The notes: a model not told the origin generated them from the sequence alone. Counted from the first letter of the stretch, positions 8,269 through 17,202 are shown. The stretch is 64,000 bases of DNA from Oribacterium sp. KHPX15 (GCF_900107835.1 NZ_FNRG01000006.1:80112-144111), one strand, 5' to 3'. A program made the numbers and translations.

Positions 8269-9114
8269 TTATCGCAAATCTGGTGTATAAATATTGTCCA
8301 TATCATCAAATTCCTGATTTTCTCCACCCATAGCCCAGATAAATGTGTAGTTATGGGTTGCGGAAGCACAATGAATGGACCATGAAGGTGAGATAACAGC
8401 ATCATAATTGTGCATTACTATATGTCTTGTTTCCTGAGGTTCACCCATGAAGTGGAATACAACCTGATCCTCGGGTACCTCAAAATAGGTATAGATCTCC
8501 ATACGTCTCTCATGTGTATGAGCAGGCATGGTGTTCCATACTGAACCCGGCTTAAGCTCTGTCATACCCATGCTGAGCTGGGCAGTCTTAAGTACATCGG
8601 GATGGATGAACTGGTTAATGACACGCTGGTTTGCAAGCTCCGGCTCTCCGCAGGGTCTGTGGTTTGCTTCTGCCATGGTTATAAGCTTTGTTTCGTAGCT
8701 TACATGGGCAGGTGCCGATACCATGTAGAATTTTGCGGGCTTCTCTGCATCATCAGATGAGAAAAGAACTTCCTTTGCTCCCTTTGTGATGTAAAGGCAA
8801 TCCTTGTAGCCAAGCTTATATTCTGTACCGTCAACCAGGATCTTTCCGGATCCGCTGCCGATATTGAAGATACCTATCTCACGTCTTTCAAGTATATAGT
8901 GTGTTCCAAAATTATGCCAGCAATCGATGCCTTTGTCCAGAGAAACTGTTTCATGTACAGGCATACATCCAAATGTAACCATACGGTCAACATGTGAGTA
9001 TACTGCAACTACTTCGTCCGGTTTGTAAAGGTCTGTGATCAGAAATTCGTTTCTGAGTTCTTCTGTTGTGTATCTTTTTACATCTCTCTGATTTGCACTG
9101 TATCTTATATCCAT
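8269..9114 (-). CDS. kduI: 5-dehydro-4-deoxy-D-glucuronate isomerase (KduI)
   Basis: It converts 5-keto-4-deoxyuronate, made when unsaturated uronates from pectin or glycosaminoglycans open, to 2,5-diketo-3-deoxygluconate, the KduD substrate. It is 281 aa against about 278 in E. coli. The cupin metal ligands are visible: H199 and H201 in MPAHTHERRMEIYTYF, E206 in the same stretch, and H248 in PSWSIHCASATHNY. The start has GGAGG about 8 bases upstream. kduD lies 18 kb away at 26959 rather than next door. Its promoter carries a cre-like palindrome directly upstream of the -35 box. Confidence 0.97.
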   Translation of the reverse strand: MDIRYSANQRDVKRYTTEELRNEFLITDLYKPDEVVAVYSHVDRMVTFGCMPVHETVSLDKGIDCWHNFGTHYILERREIGIFNIGSGSGKILVDGTEYKLGYKDCLYITKGAKEVLFSSDDAEKPAKFYMVSAPAHVSYETKLITMAEANHRPCGEPELANQRVINQFIHPDVLKTAQLSMGMTELKPGSVWNTMPAHTHERRMEIYTYFEVPEDQVVFHFMGEPQETRHIVMHNYDAVISPSWSIHCASATHNYTFIWAMGGENQEFDDMDNIYTPDLR

Positions 9115-9202
9115 TGATAGCCTCCTGAAAAAAACAATGCTCTTTAGTTTATAAAAATGGGGTCCGGAGCTCTGCCGGAAGAGGTTATCCGAACCAATAT
9201 TT

Positions 9203-9247
9203 ATTATACATAAGAATGGCGGAATTTCAACACTTAAAGCGCTTACA
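9203..9247 (-). promoter_or_regulatory. kduI promoter with a cre-like operator
   Basis: On the minus strand TTGAAA (9225-9230), a 16-base spacer, and TATAAT (9203-9208). Just upstream is TGTAAGCGCTTTAA (9234-9247), which fits 13 of 14 positions of the CcpA cre consensus TGWAARCGYTWNCW. A very similar palindrome lies in the eda promoter. Confidence 0.6.
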
Positions 9248-9280
9248 ATATAATTTTATAAACCGGTTCACAAAACACAC

Positions 9281-9334
9281 AAAACTAAGCCATCCGGGAG
9301 GGCTCTCGCTGGCGGGAACTATCTCAGATGGCTT
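9281..9334 (-). terminator. Terminator of the AI-2E permease gene
   Basis: Stem AAGCCATC/GATGGCTT (9287-9294/9327-9334) around a structured 32-base loop, followed on the minus strand by AGTTTTG. The loop holds GGCTCTCGCTG, also found in the terminator at 22781-22820. Confidence 0.65.
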
Positions 9335-9404
9335 TTAAAACAACGTAAAATAGTAATTTGTCTGCTTTAATGTGAGCAGTTCTGAATCCGGTTCTGCTCT
9401 ACTT

Positions 9405-10715
9405 CTACTTTTCTGCGTTTGTAATGTTATCTGCTATTGGTCTCCCCTGATCATCCAGATTTAGCTTTTTCTTATCCAGAAGGTGCTGGGTCAGGCGCTT
9501 TACTCCCTGAAGGATGATGGCCCAGATGGGAACTCCCACGATCATACCTACAAATCCAAAGAGACCGCCGAACAAAAGGATGGAGAACAGAACCCAGAAA
9601 CTGCTGAGACCGGTTGATCCATGAAGTATGCTGGGGCCGATGATGTTACCGTCTAGCTGCTGAAGGATCAGGATAAAGATGGCAAAATACAGGGCCTTGA
9701 TAGGGCTTTGTATCAATATAAGTATGATGGAAGGTATGGCTCCGATAAAAGGTCCGAAGAATGGGATAATATTGGTAACTCCCACTATAACGGAAACCAG
9801 CATAGTGTAAGGCATATCCATTATGCCCAGGACTACGAAGCAGATTATACCAATGATAAAGGAATCAATGATCTTTCCGACAATGAAGCCGCCGAACATC
9901 TTATCAATCTCTTTTAACTCAGATAACACTTTCTGTGCATACTTCTCCGGAAGTATAGCGAAAAGAATCTTGCGGGCGCTTATCTGCATGGAATCCTTGG
10001 AATTGATAAGATAGACCATGACGATGAGACCGATAAGGAAGTTTTTGACCCATGTTACAGCTGACCATATTCCTATTCCCAGGGAAGTCATAATATTTCT
10101 CAGGCTGGGGAGCAGGGAGTTCTGAATATAGTTCTGAATGGAAGCACTTGATTTTTGTACTTCTTCAGCAAGATAAGCACTTATACCGGTATCATTTGTA
10201 AAGCCAAGTATGGCATTATATATACGTTCTCCTACACCATGAGTATCCGACGAGACTTCAAATATCTCTGAGAGGTCATCAGCGTCGAGACCTCTCAAAG
10301 TAGTATACAGACTGCCCAAAGACTTGGAAAGTTCAGGAATGATCATTGAAACGAGTCCGAAGACTGCTATCAACACAAACAGCACTGAAAAAATCGTAGC
10401 AGAGATACGGCTGACTCTTGCGATGAATTTCTCTCTCTTATGAATATCATTTTCGGTGTTTTGTTTAGGGGATGGTTTGATGACTTTGTCCAGAAGCTTG
10501 CCGGTATATTTATAAATAAGCTTGTAGGCAGGGTTCACAAGATAAGCCATGACAGCACCGGTTATGATGGGTGATAATATACCTATAAGCTTGTTGAACC
10601 AGTCGGTTACGATTTTAAAGTTGTGTAAGGTCAGTATAACAAAGGCACTTCCAACTATGACCAGGAATGCCGTTATACCCCAACGTTTCTGTGTTTCCCA
10701 CTTCTCTTTATTCAC
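9405..10715 (-). CDS. AI-2E family transporter / permease
   Basis: A 436-aa polytopic membrane protein of the AI-2E transporter family (PF01594). It has an N-terminal pair of membrane segments (about residues 13-35 and 40-62), a third at 105-130, a central amphipathic region (140-215), and a C-terminal cluster including FIVGKIIDSFIIGIICFVVLG, NIIPFFGPFIGAIPSIILILI and a long hydrophobic block ending FGFVGMIVGVPIWAIILQGV. The GxxNxIPxxGPxIGxIP motif is the family signature. Members export AI-2 or act as Na+/H+ antiporters; the substrate here cannot be read from sequence. The start has GGACAGCAGTG upstream. A 230-base stretch without a gene separates it from the upstream RNA gene. Confidence 0.88.
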   Translation of the reverse strand: MNKEKWETQKRWGITAFLVIVGSAFVILTLHNFKIVTDWFNKLIGILSPIITGAVMAYLVNPAYKLIYKYTGKLLDKVIKPSPKQNTENDIHKREKFIARVSRISATIFSVLFVLIAVFGLVSMIIPELSKSLGSLYTTLRGLDADDLSEIFEVSSDTHGVGERIYNAILGFTNDTGISAYLAEEVQKSSASIQNYIQNSLLPSLRNIMTSLGIGIWSAVTWVKNFLIGLIVMVYLINSKDSMQISARKILFAILPEKYAQKVLSELKEIDKMFGGFIVGKIIDSFIIGIICFVVLGIMDMPYTMLVSVIVGVTNIIPFFGPFIGAIPSIILILIQSPIKALYFAIFILILQQLDGNIIGPSILHGSTGLSSFWVLFSILLFGGLFGFVGMIVGVPIWAIILQGVKRLTQHLLDKKKLNLDDQGRPIADNITNAEK

Positions 10716-10944
10716 TGCTGTCCTCCGGGATGATTGTGTATAAGCATCAGGCGAAAGATTTCGGCCTGTCTAATATAAAACTACAATAGTGAAGAATCAC
10801 ATTCAGAGCAGATATAGGTTATGACTTAATCGGCTCTTTTTACTACTATAAATATGATACTTCACTTAAGAATTATAGCATAGTATAACTGAATTTTCTT
10901 TTTATTAACAGAATAGGGGGAGCTTTTTTCTTCCCGATGCTGAC

Positions 10945-11184
10945 AAAAAAACCGGTGAACATCTCACCGGTTTAAAAATCATACGATTTTTTGGAGTAAG
11001 ACCAAAACGCCGTACCACACGCTTGACTCCTAGCCTGTTTGCTAGGTGGGAGACCCCACGAATACCACTATAGTCCTTTACCAAACGGAAGGCATTATAT
11101 TATGTATTCAGATATCGGAATCCCGTATGTCGTATTTGTAGGTTCAATTTGTGCGGCCTCGCACGTTCCAGTTATTTACTTCTT
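10945..11184 (-). ncRNA. Unassigned structured RNA gene, about 240 nt
   Basis: This non-coding stretch has its own near-consensus promoter (11191-11219) and ends in a perfect terminator hairpin AACCGGTGA/TCACCGGTT followed by TTTTTT (10945-10972), both on the minus strand. Visible stems in order are GTGCG/CGCAC, CCTT/AAGG, GTGGG/CCCAC, CTAGC/GCTAG, GGAGT/ACTCC enclosing CAA/TTG, and AAAAATC/GATTTTT. No reading frame of note lies inside. Its length and independence fit a stand-alone RNA such as 6S or another clostridial structured RNA, but I cannot match a family. A GTGTGGTACGGCG stretch recalls the T-box motif, but no gene follows closely. The 10716-10944 gap downstream shows nothing else. 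Confidence 0.55.
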
Positions 11185-11190
11185 AAGCGA

Positions 11191-11219
11191 ATTATAACAG
11201 AACATATTTTTCTATTCAA
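11191..11219 (-). promoter_or_regulatory. Promoter of the ~240-nt RNA gene
   Basis: TTGAAT (11214-11219), exactly 17 bases, and a perfect TATAAT (11191-11196) on the minus strand; the predicted start is about 11184. It lies just downstream of the thiN stop, so the RNA is transcribed independently of thiN. Confidence 0.7.
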
Positions 11220-11286
11220 GCAATGTGCAAAACTGTCATAGAAATTTTAGAAATAAAAAAATTTCTTTTTTTCGCGATAAGGCTGG

Positions 11287-12021
11287 TCATTTACAGCAAC
11301 TGAATTTGTGCACCTTCATCTGATCATATATAAGAAGGAGGGTTCCGTCTTTAACACTTATCTCCGCCTCTGTCCCAACGAACTCATTGCTTATTCCGGT
11401 GGGCATGGTGTTTTGCAGTTCCACATCATTAACAATGTATTTAAAGCCTTTTTCTGTAACTCCCCGGCATCTGTCCGACAGAGCCAGGGCCGAAAAATAG
11501 CCCTTCATTTCTGCCGGAAATTTCATGGCTTCGTTATGTATGGCCGTTATGATCTGAAATTCATTGTAAACATATCCCCGGCAGCCCCGTGATGCCAGAA
11601 ATCCAAGTATCTGAAGATTGGCGATGCTATGATCGATGCGTTTTCCGGTTCCTCCTATGATATGGAATTCTGTAAAGCCCTGTTCGAGACCAAGCCGTAC
11701 ACAGGCCATCATGTCGGGATCATTTTTCACAGGATCTATAACCTTTGTTTCAATGCCGTCAACCTTCATTTTCCTGAGATGATGGATGTAGTCGGCTTTT
11801 TCGGCATCCTCAAATATGTCGAGATCCTTTACGGGACCGGTGGTGCCTGCTACCCCATCGATATGCATTGAGTCGAAATCCCCCACAAGGAGATCCGGGT
11901 GTATGCCGGACTTTTTCAAATTGGTATAACCTGCATCAGCGGCTATGATGTAGTCCTCTTCTGTTAGCTCTATCGGGATTCCGAAATAGTCACCCGCACC
12001 GACAATTATGCATCGCTTCAT
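11287..12021 (-). CDS. thiN: Thiamine pyrophosphokinase
   Basis: It transfers pyrophosphate from ATP to thiamine to make thiamine diphosphate. Motifs: AADAGYTNLKKSG (residues 28-40), PDLLVGDFDSM (about 42-52), NDPDMMACVRLGLEQG, and GGTGKRIDHSIANLQIL with the catalytic-site RxDHxxxN. It is 244 aa, about 30 longer than typical; the extra residues fall between the GDFDS segment and the DxDxMxA segment (KADYIHHLRKMKVDGIETKV). It is the last gene of a minus-strand run after tadA, separated from tadA by a strong intercistronic hairpin. The start has no obvious strong ribosome binding site (AAAGGCAAAATAT). Confidence 0.93.
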   Translation of the reverse strand: MKRCIIVGAGDYFGIPIELTEEDYIIAADAGYTNLKKSGIHPDLLVGDFDSMHIDGVAGTTGPVKDLDIFEDAEKADYIHHLRKMKVDGIETKVIDPVKNDPDMMACVRLGLEQGFTEFHIIGGTGKRIDHSIANLQILGFLASRGCRGYVYNEFQIITAIHNEAMKFPAEMKGYFSALALSDRCRGVTEKGFKYIVNDVELQNTMPTGISNEFVGTEAEISVKDGTLLLIYDQMKVHKFSCCK

Positions 12022-12043
12022 ATATTTTGCCTTTCGTTGATAT

Positions 12044-12081
12044 GGCGGAAACCCGTCACTTTTATGTTGTGGGTTTCCGCC
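12044..12081. repeat. Intercistronic hairpin between tadA and thiN
   Basis: Perfect 11-bp arms GGCGGAAACCC/GGGTTTCCGCC around a 16-base loop. There is no T tract on the minus strand, so it is more likely an mRNA-stability or processing stem than a terminator for the tadA-thiN direction. Confidence 0.7.
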
Positions 12082-12103
12082 ATTGTTGTTTTTGGGATAA
12101 TGC

Positions 12104-12628
12104 TTACTTCTCTCTGTTCCTCATATTCCGGAAAAAATCCGTCATCAAATGTGTACAGTCATCAAGAAGGAGTTCTTTTGTTACTTCACATTGGTGATTG
12201 AACCTTTCCTCATGCAGCATATCAAGTATCGAACCGCAACAGCCGGACTTTTGACTCATTGCACCTATGACAACCCTCGGAATCCTGGCCTGGACGATAG
12301 CTCCCGCACACATGGGACAGGGCTCCAGGGTGACATACATGGTGCAGTCTTCCAGCCGCCAGTCATCAAATGCCTTGCATGCTTTCCTGATGGCTATGAT
12401 TTCCGCATGCATAAGGGAACTGTGCATTTTATTACGCTTGTTGTAGCCCCTGCCAATGATGGTTCCCGGGAGGATGCCGTGAGCTTCAGCATTCTTATCT
12501 GCCTTGGTGTTTGGATCTGTACCGTCATAGACTATGATGCAGCCTATGGGGACATCACCGCTCATGGCAGCCTTTTGAGCTTCCCGGATGGCAAGCTTCA
12601 TATACTTTTCTTCCTGGGTTAAATTCAT
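12104..12628 (-). CDS. tadA: tRNA-specific adenosine deaminase (TadA)
   Basis: It deaminates adenosine 34 of tRNA-Arg(ACG) to inosine. The zinc site is complete: HAEI (with the catalytic Glu, near residue 74) and PCPMCAGAI (near residue 103). The 'LEPCPMCAGAIVQARIPRVVIG' region is typical of TadA. At 174 aa it is about 20 aa longer than usual; the extra residues form a hydrophilic loop (TDPNTKADKNAEAHGILPGT) between the first two beta strands, where E. coli TadA has only four residues. It lies 12 bases after udp, so it is co-transcribed with the nucleoside-salvage genes. Confidence 0.95.
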   Translation of the reverse strand: MNLTQEEKYMKLAIREAQKAAMSGDVPIGCIIVYDGTDPNTKADKNAEAHGILPGTIIGRGYNKRNKMHSSLMHAEIIAIRKACKAFDDWRLEDCTMYVTLEPCPMCAGAIVQARIPRVVIGAMSQKSGCCGSILDMLHEERFNHQCEVTKELLLDDCTHLMTDFFRNMRNREK

Positions 12629-12639
12629 AAATACAATCC

Positions 12640-13422
12640 TTATTTACCCTTCGCCTGATCCTGTTTTATGAGGATACGGATGGCTTCAATGGCAGTTCGA
12701 ATGGCTTTGTCCGTGTCATGTTCGATTACATTTGTGAGTCCGGCCTTCTCACGTTCCTGGTTTGACATAACGAAAAGAACCGCGCCCACTCTTACCCTGA
12801 GATAGGCACCTACGGTAAAGATGGCAGCGGACTCCATTTCGGAGGCTTTGCAGCCAAGCTTAAGCCAGGAATACCATTTGTTCAGGAGCTCGTAATTAAC
12901 GGGAAGATCCTCCGGTTTGTGCTGACCGTAGAAGGCATCCTTGCATTCCACAACTCCCACATGATGTTTGAAGCCCAGATTCTCTGCGGCAGTTTTAAGA
13001 GCAGAGGTCACTTCAAAATCCGGGACAGCGGGCCACTCGATGGGAGCATACTCTTTTGAAGTTCCCTCCATACGTATCGCGCCGCTGGCAATGACTACAT
13101 CTCCGGACTCGACATTGAGATCCATGCCACCTGCGGTTCCTACGCGCAAAAAGGTATCAGCACCGCACATGCACAACTCTTCAAGGGCAATTGAAGCGGA
13201 AGGACCGCCGATGCCCGTTGAGGTAACGGACACAGGAACTCCGTCGAGAGTTCCCGTGTAGGTAACATATTCACGGTTATCCGCTACGAATTCCGGATTA
13301 TCAAAATACTTCGCAATCTTTTCACAGCGTTTAGGGTCACCGGGAAGCAGGACATATCGTCCTACCTGCCCCGGTGCAACGCCAATATGATACATGGTTT
13401 TGTCTTCTGAATAATTAATCAT
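12640..13422 (-). CDS. udp: Uridine phosphorylase
   Basis: It splits uridine (and often deoxyuridine) with phosphate to uracil and ribose-1-phosphate. 260 aa from the ATG at 13422, chosen because GGGGA lies 5 bases upstream; in-frame starts at 13434 and 13458 lack good spacing. NP-I family motifs: [33 protein letters not shown], the substrate-binding segment with [11 protein letters not shown], and [19 protein letters not shown], whose Glu-Met-Glu binds ribose. It sits between tadA and deoD in the salvage run. Confidence 0.93.
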   Translation of the reverse strand: MINYSEDKTMYHIGVAPGQVGRYVLLPGDPKRCEKIAKYFDNPEFVADNREYVTYTGTLDGVPVSVTSTGIGGPSASIALEELCMCGADTFLRVGTAGGMDLNVESGDVVIASGAIRMEGTSKEYAPIEWPAVPDFEVTSALKTAAENLGFKHHVGVVECKDAFYGQHKPEDLPVNYELLNKWYSWLKLGCKASEMESAAIFTVGAYLRVRVGAVLFVMSNQEREKAGLTNVIEHDTDKAIRTAIEAIRILIKQDQAKGK

Positions 13423-13484
13423 AATAATCCCCATTCCGCCGTTTTGAGTTGGCGGCACAAATAGTAATGAATGATTTTTTCACA

Positions 13485-14186
13485 CTATGCAAGCTCCAAT
13501 GCAATAAGCATCATGTTGTTAAAGGACTTTTCACGCTCATCTGCGGTAAGCTCACCGGACTTGAAAAGATGATCGGAAATGGTAAGTATGGTAAGAGCAT
13601 TCTTGTGTGCTGCGGCAGCATTCATGTAAAGACCGGCAGACTCCATCTCAACGGCAAGGCAGCCCATGTCTCTCCACCTTTCGTTTTTACCTTTTCTCTT
13701 GTCGTAGAATACATCTGAGGTTAAGACATTTCCAACGTGCACATCCACCTTCAGGTTTGCAGCGGCATCAACTGCCTTTGCGAGAAGACCGTAGGATGCG
13801 ATAGGTGCAAAGGTTCCCGGAAGCTCAAACTGTGATACGTAGTTGGAATCCGTGCAGGCACCCATGGCGATGATGACATCATTGAGATTGAGGTCGTCCT
13901 GTAAACCTCCGGCAGAGCCGATACGGATAATGTTGTCTACGTCGTACATGTTGTAAAGCTCATAGCTGTAGATGCCGATGGAAGGCACGCCCATTCCGCC
14001 GCCCATGACGGAAACCCTCTTACCCTTGTAGGTTCCGGTGAAGCCCAGCATATTTCTTACTGTATTGAAGCATACGGGATTCTCAAGATAGGTTTCTGCG
14101 ATGTACTTTGCGCGAAGGGGATCTCCCGGCATAAGGACAGTTTTTGCAATGTCTCCAAGATTTGCTTTGTTGTGCGGTGTTGGCAT
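13485..14186 (-). CDS. deoD: Purine nucleoside phosphorylase (DeoD type)
   Basis: It splits purine nucleosides with phosphate to base and (deoxy)ribose-1-phosphate. 233 aa, the normal length of hexameric DeoD. Motifs: MPTPHNKANLGDIAKTVLMP with His5, MPGDPLRAKYIAETYL, GGGMGVPSIGIYSYEL, RIGSAGG, the VEMESAGLY ribose-binding segment and the catalytic Asp in TISDHLFKSGE. The start has GGAGG with about 7-base spacing. It sits between cdd and udp in the same orientation; GC-rich palindromes separate it from cdd. Confidence 0.97.
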   Translation of the reverse strand: MPTPHNKANLGDIAKTVLMPGDPLRAKYIAETYLENPVCFNTVRNMLGFTGTYKGKRVSVMGGGMGVPSIGIYSYELYNMYDVDNIIRIGSAGGLQDDLNLNDVIIAMGACTDSNYVSQFELPGTFAPIASYGLLAKAVDAAANLKVDVHVGNVLTSDVFYDKRKGKNERWRDMGCLAVEMESAGLYMNAAAAHKNALTILTISDHLFKSGELTADEREKSFNNMMLIALELA

Positions 14187-14213
14187 TTTTCATTTCCTCC
14201 TAGAATTTATGTG

Positions 14214-14266
14214 TCAGTCAGGGGCCCTGACTGGCCTTGGTTATATCCACCGTCCCCGGTGGATTT
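14214..14266. repeat. Two GC-rich palindromes between cdd and deoD
   Basis: CAGTCAGGG/CCCTGACTG with one central base, then ATCCACC/GGTGGAT around GTCCCC. The second resembles a shortened GGGGACGG-family hairpin. Either can serve as an attenuator between the two genes. Confidence 0.55.
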
Positions 14267-14281
14267 CTTTTATAGTTATTT

Positions 14282-14704
14282 TTACTGAAGCAGGTTTTCC
14301 GGTCCGAAGCTCTCAGGGAGCAGCTGGGCCAATGTATAAATTTTGTAGTCTTCCGTGCTCCTGGCAAGTATGATCTCGAAGGTGTCAGGATTGCAGAATT
14401 CCCTCATGACCTGCCGGCAGATGCCGCAGGGCGAGGCATACTGTAAAGGTTCACCCTCAAGTCCTCCTGTGATCACGATACGTTTGAAATCCTTTACTCC
14501 TTCACTTACAGCTTTAAAAAATGCTGTCCTTTCGGCACAGTTTGCTGCCCCGTAGCTGGAATTCTCCACGTTGCAGCCTCCGAAGATCCGGCCGTCGGAG
14601 CTTTGGAGTGCGGCCCCTACCCTGAAGTGAGAGTATGGGGCATAGGAAAAGTTTCGCATGTCCAGTGCCTTCTCTATAAGTGTTTTTAAGTCAATATCTG
14701 TCAT
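14282..14704 (-). CDS. cdd: Cytidine deaminase
   Basis: It deaminates cytidine and deoxycytidine to uridine and deoxyuridine, feeding uridine phosphorylase downstream. 140 aa, typical of the tetrameric class. The zinc and catalytic motifs are intact: CNVENSSYGAANCAERTAFF (substrate-binding NVEN and CAE) and PCGICRQVMREF. The N-terminus has the expected YAPYSHFRVGAAL. The start has GGAAAGGCAAAAAT upstream, a weak ribosome binding site. It lies in one minus-strand run with deoD, udp and tadA. Confidence 0.96.
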   Translation of the reverse strand: MTDIDLKTLIEKALDMRNFSYAPYSHFRVGAALQSSDGRIFGGCNVENSSYGAANCAERTAFFKAVSEGVKDFKRIVITGGLEGEPLQYASPCGICRQVMREFCNPDTFEIILARSTEDYKIYTLAQLLPESFGPENLLQ

Positions 14705-14784
14705 ATTTTTGCCTTTCCCGGATGTCCGGAATGTAAACTCGGTCCGGAATTTTCAAGGTCGAAAGCATTGATCCCGAAGTGCCT

Positions 14785-17202
14785 TTAATCATCAGTCTCA
14801 AGCCTGAAACCCAGAGGATATTTGCGGGGTTCCTTCTTGTTAAGTATCTCGGCACTTTCCGAAGCAGCCAGGCGGAAGTCCTGTCTGGTTATGAGGCGTC
14901 CGTCATTCTGGTCGATCTCAGCCCGGAGAAGAGTTTTTGACCAGGTCATGTCAAAAAGATTTCTTACATAACGGGCGTTGGTAAACTTGCCGGACTTTGT
15001 AACCTTTTCCGGAAGCTTGTCAAAATACTTAAGGATCTCTTCACGGAGTCCTTCCTCGAGACTGAACTTATTTCTGCGGACCATCCTGAGGAATATATCG
15101 CCGAGTTCCTTTCTGCTGAAGTCTTTGAACTCGATTTCACTGTACATTACCTTATCTATGTCAGGAACATCCTTACGTACTTTTTCAAGTTCTTCGAATG
15201 TGAGTGCAAGGATTACAACCAGATTCCTGTTGGCTTCCATTTCCGAGATAAGAGTTTCCAGCGCTTCCTTATGGAAGTCATATTCAGGTTTGTCGTTATC
15301 TTCATCAGTATCGTCAAAATCTTCGCTTTCCTCATCCAAATCGCCAACCATCTCTTTGATTTCCGGATATGGCTCATCTATGAAGAGTATGGAGTCCAGA
15401 GCATCTCTGCATATGCTGAGAGTTTTTGGAACGGTTTCTCCCGGGACTGTTCCCATGAGATCCTTCATGCTGTGCTCTATGATCTCGCCCTTTTTGAGAA
15501 TGCCTTTCTCACGAAGGATATCGCCGAGAAGTCTCGCCACAACAGTTCTGCCTGTTCCGGGATTACCCACAAACCTTATATTGAGAGGCTGTTTCGTTTC
15601 CGACATTTCCTTAATGAGGATATTTAATTGTTCACGGACCTCCTCGGTGCCGATCATATCCACAAGCTCCTGCTCCGGAGTTGAGGTATCGTGGTGCTTT
15701 ACTATAAGGTCGCCAATGTCTTTGCCGGTAATTTCCGTAAGGCTCTTTTCTTCTGTGTGCTTTTTATTTTCTGAAGCTTTGGATGACTTTTTCTTTTCAT
15801 TCTTTGCATCCGGTTTATCCTTTTCTTCTTCCGTGATGCTCTGCTCCAGCTTCTTGAGAACCATTTCCTTAACTATCTTTCCTATGGTATTCATTCCATA
15901 GAAACGTCCATCGGACTTCTCTTCCGCTATACGTTTTCTGAATATGGTCAGAGCTTCCGGGGAAATGCTGTAGCCGTAATCCTCAAGCTGGGAAACCGCT
16001 GTTTCCTCAAGAAGCTTCTGGTTAAGAGGAGGAAGTGTTACCACTTCGACAGTAAAGATATCCCCTATTACATCCGCTACCTGATTAAGGATCTTCTTCT
16101 CAACGTAGGGTATCCTGAAAACATATCTGTACATATCCTTTTGTCCGTACAGGAACAGAAGGAAATCTCTGAACTCAGGATCGTCTATCTGTCCAACCCA
16201 GGCGCTGATATCTATGCAGTACATACTGGCCTCGGTCTGGACTATGAACTGCTTTGCCATGGTGGTGGGAAGACCTATGGATCTTCCGCAGGCAAGCTGT
16301 ATCTCACAGCCGCCGTACTCTGACGGAAGCAGATTCTCATCACGCATGAGATCGAAAAACATTGAGACTCTGGCGTTAATGCCTATATCCTGCTCTGCCG
16401 AGAAAAGATAGGCTCTGTCCTCCAGGACATCAATGAACTCCTCTGTCTGAAGAGCCGGAGCGATGCGGTTCAGGCGTTCGCAAAGTGAAATGAGACTGTC
16501 ACTTCCTTTAAGATTCTTTATTCTCTGAAAAGCCGGGGCGATGTCGCCGTCTTCCTTCTTGTTTCCGAAGGAGATGGGATCCTGTCCGAGCTTTTTCTCG
16601 GATTTTTTGGATTTTACATTATCCTGATCCTTGCCTTTTTTGGAAGGCTTACCCAGGGTGCCGGCGCCCTCTTCCCCTACTGTTACTATTTCTGTATCAT
16701 CAGAGTCTTCGGAATCCTCCTTCGTGGATGTATCAGGAGCTGTCCTCATGCGTTTGCGGCTTGATGCCCCCTTTGCCTGTTCATGGCCGCTTTCTTTGCT
16801 GCCGCCTTCTTCGAAACCGGTAAGCTTCTCGGTATGGGATTCTTTGCCGGAAGATTTTCTCTTATGAGTGCCTCCGGATTCAGGTTCATTCTGCTCTGAT
16901 TCATCATCTTCTTCGTCCTCATCACTGAGGGCGCTGATTCTGTAGTTGATTATGGCTTCCTGAACATCGTAATCCATCTCGAATCTGTTCTGGAGAATCT
17001 GTCTAAGGTAGTAAACCGCTTTCTCCTCGTCAAGAACATTTTCATCATAGATAAAGGTGGTTTTTGTGACTCCAAGGTACTGTACTTCCAGAGGAAGTTG
17101 TTCTGTCATGTCCTTGGCAATGATGTGTGAAGGAACACTCATGTCTTTTTCCGAAACAGCGGCAAGCCACTGCTCGTCAATAAAAACTGTTAATGCTCTC
17201 AT
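14785..17202 (-). CDS. Large CbxX/CfxQ-type AAA+ protein with degenerate ATPase site
   Basis: An 805-aa cytoplasmic protein. Residues 1-100 are a compact domain, about 105-225 a charged low-complexity linker rich in E, K and S, and about 230-440 an alpha/beta region without a known match. A second low-complexity stretch (about 455-495) leads to a C-terminal AAA+ module (about 520-790) of the CbxX/CfxQ type. The Walker A motif reads GNPGTGRTVVARLLG: the invariant lysine is arginine (codon AGA). Walker B ILFIDEPY keeps Asp-Glu, but the usual GLRSRF arginine-finger segment reads PDIDKVMYSEIEF. Hydrolysis is therefore probably lost. It heads the salvage-gene run 81 bases before cdd, with no evident functional link. 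The role is unknown; a scaffold or nucleotide-sensing function is possible. Confidence 0.75.
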   Translation of the reverse strand: MRALTVFIDEQWLAAVSEKDMSVPSHIIAKDMTEQLPLEVQYLGVTKTTFIYDENVLDEEKAVYYLRQILQNRFEMDYDVQEAIINYRISALSDEDEEDDESEQNEPESGGTHKRKSSGKESHTEKLTGFEEGGSKESGHEQAKGASSRKRMRTAPDTSTKEDSEDSDDTEIVTVGEEGAGTLGKPSKKGKDQDNVKSKKSEKKLGQDPISFGNKKEDGDIAPAFQRIKNLKGSDSLISLCERLNRIAPALQTEEFIDVLEDRAYLFSAEQDIGINARVSMFFDLMRDENLLPSEYGGCEIQLACGRSIGLPTTMAKQFIVQTEASMYCIDISAWVGQIDDPEFRDFLLFLYGQKDMYRYVFRIPYVEKKILNQVADVIGDIFTVEVVTLPPLNQKLLEETAVSQLEDYGYSISPEALTIFRKRIAEEKSDGRFYGMNTIGKIVKEMVLKKLEQSITEEEKDKPDAKNEKKKSSKASENKKHTEEKSLTEITGKDIGDLIVKHHDTSTPEQELVDMIGTEEVREQLNILIKEMSETKQPLNIRFVGNPGTGRTVVARLLGDILREKGILKKGEIIEHSMKDLMGTVPGETVPKTLSICRDALDSILFIDEPYPEIKEMVGDLDEESEDFDDTDEDNDKPEYDFHKEALETLISEMEANRNLVVILALTFEELEKVRKDVPDIDKVMYSEIEFKDFSRKELGDIFLRMVRRNKFSLEEGLREEILKYFDKLPEKVTKSGKFTNARYVRNLFDMTWSKTLLRAEIDQNDGRLITRQDFRLAASESAEILNKKEPRKYPLGFRLETDD

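Noticed and set aside
10945..11184. T-box riboswitch (GTGTGGTACGGCG resembles the T-box motif)
   Set aside because: One mismatch in the core, no specifier stem recognised, and no gene follows within 200 bases of the terminator; the unit has its own promoter and terminator and looks self-contained.
14978..15901. 307-aa plus-strand Ser-rich frame
   Set aside because: Antisense shadow of the AAA+ gene, with composition typical of reverse-strand reading.
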